Assembly (NCBI GenBank): GCA_050084985.1
Contig: JBITNC010000002.1
Coordinates: 15,190,001 to 15,254,000 of the forward strand
Source: Nageia nagi
Taxonomy: Eukaryota > Pinophyta
Reading direction: 5' to 3'
DNA: 64,000 nt
Each line of letters starts with the position of its first letter. Within the stretch, counting starts at the first letter, position 1. Of the stretch, positions 1 to 10,475 are shown piece by piece. A program made the position numbers and the translations under genes. The notes under the pieces are model-generated. The model ran no database searches and was not told the DNA's origin. It saw nothing but the letters and a program-made list of their open reading frames with translations.

Positions 1-991
1 TCATACAGATCATCAACCCTTGCAATATCTTCAATCTCAATCTAAGTTGCAATAATATAGGCACTTTCGTTGGATGGGATTTTTGCAACAATTTTATTTG
101 GTGATTGAGTACAAGAAGGGTACTCAAAATAAAATTGTTGATATGTTGTCTAGGCCTCCAATAGTTTCCAGTGTTGTGATTCTGCAAAATAGTTCTTTAA
201 TGCATGATGGGTATAAATAACAATATATGGTTGATCCTAATTTCCAAAATGTCTATCATAGATTGAGTCTTGGTAATGAGGTTGGAAATCATGACTTTCA
301 TTTGCATGATGGATTACTTTTTCATTAGGGCAAACTTTGTATTCCTAATGGTGAGAGAAATGATTTGATTAGGGAAGCTCATACTTCTCGTATTTCAGGG
401 CACTTTGGTGTTGGTCTTCCTACTTCTATCATTTTTGACAGGGATTCCAGGTTTCTTGGAAAATTTTGGACTTCTTTGTGGGAAAGGATGGACACTAAGC
501 TAAAGAGGAGTATAGCATTTCATCCATGGAGGCATGATCGTCATCGAGTGGATCATAAATTTCAGGTTGGGGATCAGGTATGTCTTCATCTCAACAAGGA
601 AAGGCAACATGGCAAGGGAAAGAAGTTGAAACTAATAAGGTATGGTCCATTTACCATTATTGGTCAAGTTGGAGATAAAGCATTTCAGTTAGACTTACCA
701 CCCTATATGCAAATGTATTCTATTATTAATGTTGAGAACTTGAAGTTGTATGAACCAGCCTTAGTTGCAGAAGATACAGATGTTATGTTACTGTCAATTA
801 AGGATTTAGCCCCTGAGCACATGGATGTGTTGGTTGAGGATGCAGTATTGGAAAATAAGCAATGATCATCTCATAGTGGCATACATGAGGTATGGCATAT
901 TGGAGTGAAGGGCCAACATCCACAAAAGGCCAAGTGGTATGCAGTTGATTGGGTGAGGGAGCTCTACCCTCACCTCATTTCATCATCCTAA
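1..991 (+). pseudogene. Ty3/gypsy pol 3' end: RNase H tail, internally deleted integrase, chromodomain-like tail
   Basis: This is the C-terminal part of a chromovirus-like gypsy polyprotein. The first 150 bases read as the end of RNase H (TDHQPLQYL, then VIEYKKGTQNKIVDMLSRPP). The integrase zinc-binding region follows (LIREAHTSRISGHFGVG). The reading frame then jumps from HFGVG straight to the core motif IIFDRDSRFLGKFW, and again from AFHP to the C-terminal basic region (KFQVGDQVCLHLNKERQ, RYGPFTI). This looks like two in-frame deletions that removed most of the catalytic core. One TGA at about 863-865 interrupts the frame. The same frame then continues through a chromodomain-like tail (VWHIGVKGQHPQKAKWYAV, ELYPHL) to a TAA at 989-991. 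The element is cut off at the left edge of the window. The family call is confident; the lineage within gypsy is inferred. Confidence 0.88.
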
Positions 992-1031
992 ATGCTTTTG
1001 GGGATAAAAGCTCTCTCTCAGTGGGGAGGAA

Positions 1032-2064
1032 TGATCCAAATTTTGGATCCCTTTGATATTCAATAATCTCCATTTTAGTGTGTTCATTGTGATCATCTTG
1101 TCTTCAGCTTTTCAATGCTTCTTTTGGATCGAGAATCCAAGTTCGTATGTGGAAGATATGGTATTATTTCAATTTGTGTATTTTGAAAAAAAAAGATTAA
1201 AAAAAAATTCAAATGTATTGGTGGGCATTGGAGAGGGGACCCGTCGGACCACGTCGGAGGAGGCATGCATGGAAGGGTGACAGGGCCGCGTGGAGGTGAT
1301 GAGGAGTTTGACCGACTGTGTGATCGCCAACCTAGCCCATCCACCTACTATGTGGAGACAGCCTGTCCGCCTACCGCATGGAGACAGCCAAGCCATGTGA
1401 CCGCCAACCCATCCACCCATGCATGAGATTGCCCATGCAAGTCACCAGCTAAGTTGTCAACCAGACCACCGTCTAATTGTTTGACCGCTTGACCACCTAC
1501 CACGTGTTGCCACCATAATGCACCCGCCCAATTTTAGATTTTTTAATGTATTTTGGTGTTTCAAAGGTTTTTTGGTGATTTTTGATTCGCCTAAGGTCTT
1601 ATTATTAGGATGAGTAATTTTGTCAGCCTGAAACAGTCTAGAGAGTGTATTGTTTTGATTTTAGAGCTCATTTTTAGGAGATTTTTGCAACCATTTGAGC
1701 CCAAATTTGACAGGAAGATCAAGGAGGTTAATGGGTATCTAAAAATAGGTTTTTTATATCAAATTTCCTAGTTGTAATACTCTCCAGTTTTAGCTCCACA
1801 AATTGTATAAAAAGGGAGCAAATTGGAAGTGAAAAAAAAGGAGGATTTCAGGAAGGTTATTCTCAGTTCTTGTTGTGATTTTCAGAGCTATGACTGTGTT
1901 GTGAATGTGAGAGGAGGTTTTGAAGGACCAAGGAGGCCTTGTAAAGTGATTCCACCCATTGATAGTAGAGAGCTTTTGAGCTAGATGTAGCCCACACTGG
2001 GTGAACTAGGATAAATTTTGCTTGTCTCTTCTATGGTGAATGCTTTTCTCTTCTCTATGTTTAC
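1032..2064 (+). mobile_element. 3' LTR of the gypsy element (right end uncertain)
   Basis: A purine-rich tract (GTGGGGAGGA, 1021-1030) lies 30 bases after the pol stop and is followed by TGATCC, the expected start of a 3' LTR. A TATA-like TATAAAAAGG sits near 1806. The segment from about 1220 to 1510 is much richer in G and C than its surroundings. It repeats GACCGCCAACC and GGAGACAGCC and carries a G-box CACGTG near 1501. I placed the end at a CA near 2064 by eye, and it could be tens of bases off. Short ORFs on both strands here look non-coding. Confidence 0.6.
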
Positions 2065-3655
2065 AAATTTATTCCTAATTTTCCTTTACAAGCACTTAAT
2101 TGTTTTTAAGTGTGAATTGATTCTAAGTAAAGGTTAAAGTGAAATTTTAATCTTATTGTTTATGGATCAATTTGGTATCCTTTTAAAATTTCAAGACATA
2201 GAAGGAGTTTTTTTTTTTTTTTTGGAAAGGCACTTTACCTTTTTAGAAGGAATTTTTTAATCTATATAAGGTTTTTTTTTTCCTTACGATTTCTCTAAAA
2301 GGATGAACGATTTAGGCAGTAAAATTAAAGGAATTAGTACTTAATTTTTTATGGAAGAAGTTTGGCATCATTTCTTTAAACTTTTAATACTTCTAAAATA
2401 TACATCTTTTCTTTACTAACATAGTGTTATTTTAAAAAGTATTAAAGGGAGGGTATATATATATATATTGCTAAAAGAAAAGGAAATTCACTTTATAATT
2501 TTTTTTAGTATGGTGAAAATGAGAACTTAGCCTCATTTTTCTATAAATATATTTTTTAATCCTAAGCATTTATTGAAGGGATATTTTTTTTACTTAAAAT
2601 AAAAATTTAATTTGATTCTTTATGCTTAGGATGTATGTTCACTACTTAGAATCTTTTATGCAAACTATGAAAATGAGGCATGAAATATTTAATGCCTTTC
2701 TACTTTTGTTTTCTTATGCAAAGTGATGGATAGACTTATGCAAATTATGGAAATAATGCATGTTTATGTCTCTCTAAGTATTTATATTTATTTTTTGATA
2801 AATTCCTTATGCAAAGTTAACTTATACAAAATATGAACTTATGGACTTGTGTAAAGATGTCCTTTAGGGCTTAGTAAACAAAACACATTGCACTCTTGAG
2901 GTCCTAAGTTATGAATGGACGATGTTTCATTTACGCACTTTACTTTATGTTTTGCATCTTTGCTTTATTTACTTATGCAAAAATTGCAAACATTGAATAT
3001 GCAACCCCCTAAAATGAACACATTTCCATGAGATGAGGACAAGGCATACTGGAGCCTTTAATCCAACGATCCAAATGGTGAAAAGTTTGTACTTCTTAAT
3101 TGCCCTTAAGTCCTCTATTGGTCTAGATATAACTCTAATAGGTGGACAAGCATATGCGTAGTGATACCACATGTCCGCACATCCATTCAGAGATTATCCT
3201 GATAACCTAGTAGGACAACTTGAAACCTAATCAAGATTAATAATTTGGCCAATATAACATATGTCATAACCTTGAAAAATAGTAAGCACTCATCCTTATG
3301 AGATTATATTACTGCCTAAGGCTAACTAGTTGAGGATTGGTAGTACCTGGGCTCCACCTTGTAGGCATTCAGGTGAAGGCCTAATTTTAGATAAGAAATT
3401 ATACTCAATAATATCCTTTTACATTTATGGTTCTTAGTGATGACCAAAGTGTTGGGTACATGGGTTTTGTATGAGTTTCTATAATAAACATTTACATATG
3501 TGAACTTTGTTTAACAATTTAGCATATCCTTTTTATTAAATTTAACATGTATGATTGATTTACTTGAATAAATCTAAAAGATGTATGGATGATTAAAACT
3601 TTGTTTTAGACCACATGCTTACAAAGGTTAACACTTTCACATTCTTATGTAGCAA

Positions 3656-4560
3656 ATGGGAGACACCTTCTTACCCAAGCACATTCTCGACGGTCCCAAC
3701 ATTGGTATTTGGAAACCTCATATGAGAGTTGAATTGCAAGCAAGGAAGCTTTGGCCTTGTGTCTCCTATAGATGAGAAGGCATTTGAGGCATACAACATG
3801 AATAATGAATTGGTAACCTCTATGATTTTTTGTGCAATGTTATATGATGTACTCCTTATGATTTCATCATCAACCTTAGCAAAGGAAGCTTGGGATAAGC
3901 TCAAGAAAATTTACCTTGGATCTAAGTTTTTAAGAAGGTTCACTATTCTTCAAAAAGTGCTTCAATCTTATTAAAGAAAAGATAAAAATGTTGTCATCTA
4001 CTTGAACAAAATCATTGATCTTAGGACCCAACTTGTTGCTTGTAGATGCAATTGGATCAATGATGAGTTCATGGTCTTCATCATTCTCCAAATCCTTTCT
4101 TCAAAGTTTAGTAACTTTATGACTGTAATTGAGACTAAGCTTGATGATGAAGAATAAGTCTTCTCCATCGAGAACTTTTCAAGGCTCCTTTTGAATATGA
4201 AGAAACTCTTAACAAAAGGTTGTGATCTCTTATCCAAAGGATAATAATGTTGCTTTAGGAGCAACCAAAACTCCTTTCAAGAAAAAGTTCAATCATCATA
4301 AGAAATCTTATCCTTTCTCTTCTAAGAAGTTTGAGAAAAAGGGCAACAATAATAATATTAGCTACTTCAAGCAAAGAGATGAAAAGGTAAGGTAGAAAAA
4401 CCAAATCCAAAGGCAAAATTCGATGGAAATTGTAACTTTTGTGGCATCCATGGTCATAAAGAATTTGATTACTACAAAAAGAAAAGAGAAGAAAAGAACA
4501 AGGGTAATGGAAATGTAAAGAACTTCAAAAGAAAGAAGAATATAAAAGTTGGACTTGTTG
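3656..4560 (+). pseudogene. Copia A gag
   Basis: The start MGDTFLPKHILDGPNIGIW matches the copia gag N-terminus, where a conserved D-G-x-N-x-x-x-W motif sits near residue 15. The frame breaks after about 40 codons. It resumes in another frame (from 3729) with AKEAWDKLKKIYLGSKFLRR and then YLNKIIDLRTQLVACRC, the usual gag helical region. Near 4432-4475 is a CCHC zinc knuckle, CNFCGIHGHKEFDY, in which the last cysteine has become tyrosine. The ATG context GCAAATGGGAGA is shared with element C, which supports this start. At least one frameshift and several stops make it non-functional. Confidence 0.85.
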
Positions 4561-4599
4561 GTGGGCTCTACTCCATGACTTGCTTCTTCTCATCTAATT

Positions 4600-7472
4600 A
4601 GATTATTGACTCTAGTTGCAATAATTACCTATGCTTTAAAAAAGATAAGTTTGAAAAATTTCATAAGTATAGAAAATATGCAATTATGATAGGTGTTGAT
4701 TCTATCCTCGAAGTCTAAAGAAATGGGAGTGTGTTAATTCATGAGAAGGTTCTTGATAATATGCTCTATGTTTCTAAGCTCAGAATGAACCTTCTCTTCA
4801 TGATTCAAATTGCAAAAAAAGGGTACTCATTTGAGTTTGACTCACACTTTTGGTGCATTAAGAAGGGACTTGCCACATTGGTTAAAGGATCGATGAAGGA
4901 TGATCTTTACATTGTAGATCAAGTTCCAATGAAGATGTGTCTTACTATGAATGTATGCTCTAGAGGAAATCTTTGACACCAATGATTAGGATACCTTAAC
5001 CATAAGAGTATTCAAGTTAAGAAAGACCAAGAACTTTTAAATGGTTTGCCTTCAATTTTATCTTTAATGGTTTATGTGAAAAAATGCATCCTAGGCAAGA
5101 TTAATAGACAAAGGTTTGAAAAGGATAAGAAAATAAGAGCATCTCAACCTCTTCAACTTGTGCATTTAGATTTGATAGGTCCATTTAAGACTAAATCACT
5201 TGGGGGAGCATCTTATGTCTTCATCAATGACCTTAGTAGAATAAAATTTATCTATCTACTTGAGCACAAGGATCAAAACTTTGAGAGTTTTAAAAATTTA
5301 AAGGCCTTAGTCAAAAATCAAACTAACCTTAAAATCAAGATGCTAAGATCAAATAATGGGGTAGAATATAACAATAATGAGTTTAATCTCTTTTGCACTA
5401 AGTATGGAATCAAGAGGCAATTTACGATTCCTTACACTCCTCAACAAAATTATGCTGTCAAAAGGAAAAATAGGATAATTATTGAGATGGCTAGATGCAT
5501 GTTGGGTAATCTTTCTAGTTTCTTATGGGGAGAAGCTGGGAGCACTACTATTTACAACATGAATAAGTGTCCCATAAAAGTTATTGCAGGTGAAACTCCT
5601 TTTGAGGCATAGACATGAACAAAACCTAATATTTCCCACCTTAGGGTATTTGGTTGTGAAGCATTCTCCTACATTATTTCTAAGAAAAAGAAAAAATTAA
5701 AAAAAAGCTGAAAAATGCATCTTTATGGGTTATGACAGTTAGCATAGAAGCTAAGGCTCTACTCTTTATCTTACAAAGTAATGTTCGTATCAAAGGATGT
5801 AAAGTTCAATGAACTTCCTGAAGAATTTGCTTCTAATGAGGTTGTTTATGATCCATATAACTGATCAATTGCACCTAAGTGGTTGGATATTGATGTAGAC
5901 AAGTCACCTTAAGAATAAAATTCTTCAACATAAAGAATAACTAAAAGCATGACCTTGAAAAAATCCTTATTTGCCAAAATTGATAATAAGAATGAGCCTT
6001 CATCATTCAAAGAAGCGTCAAAGCACAAGTATTGGATGGATGCTACGAAAGTGGAGTATGAGGCTTTTATGAAAAATAAAACTTGGGACTTGGTTCCTTA
6101 TCCCAATAAGAAGAATGTGATTGAAAATAAATGGATCTATAAGATCAAGTTCAATTTAGTTGGAGATATTGTAAAATACAAGACAAGGTTAGTGGCTAAA
6201 GTTTTTTTCTCAAAAATATTATGTTGATTATGAGAAAACCTTTGCTCCCAGGCAAAGATGCCTACTATTAGAATTATCCTTACTCTTTCAGTAGCTCATA
6301 AATGAAAGGTTTTTCAATTTGATGTCAAGAGTGCATTTTTCAATGGTGATTTAGATGTGAAAATCTTCATGAATCAACCAAAAGGGTTTATTATGGAAGG
6401 AAAAAGGTCTTTTATGTGCAAGCTAAAGAATTCATTGTATGGAATTAAGCAAGCACCTAGAGCCTAGTACAATAAGATTTTAGGATACTTTGTAGAGATT
6501 GGATTCTTCAAGTGCTTTTCTAACTCCAATCTATATGTGCTCAATCAAAAAAAAGACGTGGTCTTGATTCTCTTTCATATGGATGATCTTCTGATAACTG
6601 ATAACAATGATGAAATCATTCAAAAGTGCATATCCAAACTTAAGGAAACATTTGAAATGATTGATCTTGGTCTCTTGCACTACTACCTTAGAATGCAAGT
6701 GTACCAATACAAGGATTGTACCTATCTTAGTCAACCCATGTATATACATGCTGCAATCCCATTCTCTCCTGGAATCACTATGTCCCTTAGCTCCAACTCT
6801 TAGTTGGAAGATGTTATAGCTTATAGAAAATTAATTGGTAGTGTTCTTTATTTGACTATTTTTAAGCTATATATTGCCTTTACAGTGAATCTAATGGTAT
6901 GATTCATGCAGAAACCATATGTTGAGCACCTCAATGCTATTAATCAAATCTTAAAGTATGTTGCAGGGATAAAGGATCTTGCTCTTAATCATTCCAAGTT
7001 ACCCTCATTTATTCTCTCAAGGTTCTTAGATTCTAACTATGAGGGAGATAGAAATGATAAGAAATCAACCTTTATGTGTGTATTCAGCATTGATTCAGGT
7101 GCTATCTCTTGGGCTTCTAAGAAACAACCTACTATTTCTCTTTCCACCAAAGAAGTCAAATACCGAGCCATGTTTATTGTAAACTAAGAAGCTATTTAGC
7201 TTAGGCATCTTCTAAAAAAATTTGGGTATGAGCAATCTAGCCCATATCTAATTTCTTTAGATAATCAATCGACTATTTCTTTGGCTAAGAATCCTATCTT
7301 CCATCAAAGAATAAAACATGTGAAAATCTAGACCCATTTCATCAAGGAAAAAGTTCTTCATGGTATCATACATTTGGAGTATTGTCCATCAACCTTGAAC
7401 TCCGTTGATTTGTTCACCAAGCCCCTCCTTGAAGCTCAGTTCATAAAGTTAGGGATGCTATTGGGTTTGTGA
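4600..7472 (+). pseudogene. Copia A pol: protease, integrase, reverse transcriptase, RNase H
   Basis: The protease begins with IDSSCNNYLCF, where the active-site DSG has become DSS. The integrase (about 5046-5610) has HLDLIGPF with the first Asp intact. The second catalytic Asp is Asn (LRSNNGVEY) and the catalytic Glu is Lys (VKRKN), so it cannot be active. The reverse transcriptase (5949-6880) keeps QFDVKSAFFNGDL and the catalytic pair in HMDDLLIT, but it is broken by frameshifts and stops. RNase H (6906-7472) shows FLDSNYEGDRNDKKSTF and ends in TKPLLEAQFIKLGMLLGL followed by TGA, the typical copia end. Domain order identifies Ty1/copia, not gypsy. Confidence 0.92.
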
Positions 7473-8239
7473 AGTTACCCTCAAGCGGAAGTGAAGTCTC
7501 AATTCTTATGATGAATTTATGTTTGTGATGATAACTTCACCCTTAGGAGGATTTTATGTTGTATAGTGTTGATTTTATTATACACCTTTGTGGTAAGTTC
7601 ACTTTGCATGAGGAATTTATTGTATAATTTTTTGAGCAAATTATTGACCATCCTAGCATTGTTCAATTATCCATGTTTGAGGAACTCGTATGTGTGTTTT
7701 GGTACTATTCAGTTATCCATGTGTGAGGAAATTGTATGTGCATTTTGTTATGCTCTATTTTGTAATGATAATCAACACATTTTGTATACAATAGGTGACT
7801 ATGATTATTAGCTTGGCATATTCATGATGAATTATAGAGTTCCATTGATTAGTATATGATGGCATTATTTGATTCATGTATCCTTGTTAATATGAATGTG
7901 TTACATCTAATTGATCTTGTTGTTTAACCTACTTGTAACTTGTAGGTTTCTTTTGAAATTGCAGGTTACTTACTTCATGTGTGCAGGCTCATTGAGGCTC
8001 ATCATGTCAACTTCCATTTGGATGACTACTTTATGAACATTGAAACTAGTTATGGTTAATGATCGTATCGTAAACCATTTGTTAGAATGGTAAAGTAGTG
8101 AGTCTCAAACTAAGATCTTACTTACTTCACAAAGATGTAAAAGTTCTCATCTCTGGTTGTATCTGTATGGAGGAGAACTCTCTTACTTTCTCTTTCTTCT
8201 CTCTTCTTCACTCTATCCCAATATTGCATTAAGGGGGAG
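7473..8239 (+). other. Copia A 3' untranslated region and polypurine tract
   Basis: No coding signal is seen between the pol stop and the LTR. A 48-bp unit is repeated twice (about 7659-7706 and 7707-7754), beginning with TTCAATTATCCATG and TTCAGTTATCCATG. The related element D carries the same doubled unit on the minus strand near 40167-40255, so the duplication is a family trait. The polypurine tract AAGGGGGAG (8231-8239) directly precedes the LTR. Confidence 0.7.
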
Positions 8240-8740
8240 TGTTGGAATGTATAATGTATTATTGTAAGATTTTGTGATGTTTCTCTATGTAGATTCACTA
8301 ATAATTAATGGTATCATTGGATACCTTAAGTATTTAAGTGGATATGATAATGTAACTTGTCCTACACTCCATCTTATGAGCATGCCCCTTAGGTAAAAGG
8401 GAGTAGCATGTCATGCATTTGTATAATGGTTAAAAGGGTGATCTAAAGAAGAATTTTGGCTTATAAATAGAAGCCTCCCTCTTTGTGATCACTCACCAAA
8501 TATGAAGCAAAGTTATGCATTAGGATAGTGACTAGGAGATGAAGTAAAGAGGATTGTAAGAGAGTTATCTTTAAGAATAAAGTAAGATCTTGTTAGTGGA
8601 TGTACTCCTAATTGGAGGAACCACTTTATATATTGAGTCACTTTGTGAGATTGTCTATGCTTTATTTTTTTGATGTTAGAGTGAGCTTCCATATGATCTT
8701 GGTAGTTTAGGATTGTATTATTTATAGTTCAATCCCTTCA
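8240..8740 (+). mobile_element. 3' LTR of copia A (501 bp)
   Basis: The LTR begins TGTTGGAATGTATAATG after the polypurine tract and ends AATCCCTTCA, giving TG...CA termini. A TATA-like TTATAAATAGAAG lies near 8461. The sequence matches the LTRs of elements B (34054-34559), C (41704-42196) and D (39405-39694) along its length, including the pieces TATGAGCATGCCCCTTAG and GTGGATGTACTCCTAATTGG. Confidence 0.9.
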
Positions 8741-9845
8741 ATGTGGAATAATACACAATGCTCAAAAATTACTTAACAAGATACATGATGAAAGTATAGT
8801 TTTATGGATTGCATAAAAATAATTTTTGAAAGTTTCCCTATAGAAGTTTAAGTAGATAGAATTATCAAGTGTAAAACTAAACTTGCTATGGTAATAAGGT
8901 ATATTTCAAATACAATACCTTTGTTGTAAGATGTGTAGGTTGACGATAAAGAACTACTTCTCTTTCAACATAGAGAAAAGTTGGCAATTACATTCAGGTT
9001 GTTAAAGAAAAACCTTAAACCCTTATTAGAGTTGTGAAGAATCTTCTAGTACATGATGAATATCATATTGCAACCAAGTTTATATCTAATATATTTGTAA
9101 AGGATATTATTTCTAGGGATACAAATCGATTTCATATTGGTATTGATATACATGTATGCAAAATTTGGAAGAGCATTAAAATGGAAAGGGTTTTATTTGA
9201 ACAAAATAGGGTGTGGAAAAATAATTAGATATGGATTTATTTCTCTTAAAATTGTGATAATAACCCTAATATAAATGTATGCAAAATTTATATTCCCAAA
9301 CAAGCTTCTACATAAATCTATGATATTCCCCAACAAGCTTCCTATATAATTTTGAATCTTATGACTATTTATTTATACTATGATGAATTTAGAAATCCTA
9401 TTAGTAAGTACTTTACCCTAATCTCACTATGAATTCAAACATAAAAACCACACAAAGGTTTTTGCACAAATTACTTGAAGCAAAACTCTGCAATAATGAT
9501 TTCTATTATGCAATGGTTGAGGTTGTTGGTGGAAATGTTGTTCTACAACAATGGATGAACGGAGAGGAGAATTTGTAACAATGGTCTTGCTTTCTCTTAT
9601 TTTTATGTAATAATTAATTATTATGCTATGAGTTTAGGGTTTTCTTTCTTTTTAATTTTGCAAGGATAACTTATGTATATATTAGTATAACTTGTGTGTA
9701 TATCATTATAACTTCTAAACATGTATATATTATGTGCATATATCGTAATATATTATCTACATATATCATAATATTTTATGTACGTATATCATAATAAATG
9801 CCTAAGAAGAATTCAAAATTTCTTCTATTTGAATTATTTAGTATA
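8741..9845. other. AT-rich stretch without recognised gene
   Basis: I see no element termini or protein family here. A 64-codon plus-strand ORF at 9034-9228 shows no motif I recognise. Its upstream frame is broken, so it is likely a chance ORF or an old remnant. Confidence 0.5.
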
Positions 9846-9849
9846 TTAG

Positions 9850-10106
9850 TTGGTATATTACGTGCATATATCATAATATATCATGATACGCATAAGTTAT
9901 CATTTTTATTGGAAAGCAAGTCATCGAAAATGTATTTGATACACACATGAGATTTAATATATTATACACACATGTAAAATATATAGTGATATATGCACGA
10001 GATATAATATATGTTATACACATGTAATATATATAGTCATATACACATGAGATATAATTTTTACCAAAAAGTCGATCCTTGAAAAAATATATGATATATG
10101 CATAAG

Positions 10107-10156
<50 letters not shown>

Positions 10157-10475
10157 TATAGTCATTTATGCACGAGATATTATTTTCATTAGAAAGTAGG
10201 TCCTCGAAAAAATATATGCTATATGCATGTAATATATATGATATACACACATGCTATCACTATTTCCAAAAATGTAGATCATTGGAAATATATTTGATAT
10301 ATGTATGTAATATATATAATGATATACACATGCAATATATAATCTTTTTAAAAAGTACGTATTGAAAATATACTTGATATATGCAAGTAATATATAAAGT
10401 CATATACGCATAATGTTTATTTATGTCAAGAAAAGGGCTTGTTAGAAATCAATTGATATACATATATAATGTATT
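9850..10475. repeat. Degenerate TA-rich tandem array with (TA)n/(CA)n core
   Basis: About six irregular copies of a unit are spaced roughly 75-160 bp apart. Each carries a purine-rich block (variants of AAAAAGTCGATCCTTGAAAA) followed by ATATTTGATATATGCA and CATATACACATGAGATATAAT. Anchor blocks lie near 9911, 10063, 10190, 10265, 10352 and 10427. A simple (TA)n run joined to (CA)n lies at about 10108-10156. The overlapping minus-strand ORFs rich in Tyr and Ile are translations of the repeat, not genes. Confidence 0.75.

Larger units (their letters stand above)
2200..8740 (+). mobile_element. Copia element A, 5'-truncated, with 3' LTR
   Basis: A Ty1/copia element in the order leader, gag, protease, integrase, reverse transcriptase, RNase H, polypurine tract, 3' LTR. 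No 5' LTR or primer-binding site is visible, so the left end is lost. The boundary with the gypsy LTR lies somewhere in 2065-2250, near oligo-T runs. The leader (about 2200-3655) matches those of elements B and C, for example in the stretches around CCCCCTAAAATGAACACAT (3005) and GGTGAAGGCCTAATTTTA (3371). The coding region is full of stops and frameshifts, so the copy is long dead. A, B, C and D belong to one family. Confidence 0.88.

Noticed and set aside
1093-1420. Overlapping minus-strand ORFs in the gypsy LTR
   Set aside because: They fall in the GC-rich block of an LTR and use low-complexity, Pro/Trp-rich translations without known motifs.
2160-2180. TTTGGTATCC as a primer-binding site for copia A
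   Set aside because: Only seven bases match the tRNA-Met site, and no LTR of the family precedes it.
9871-10250. Tyr/Ile-rich minus-strand ORFs
   Set aside because: They translate the TA/CA repeat and have no other content.
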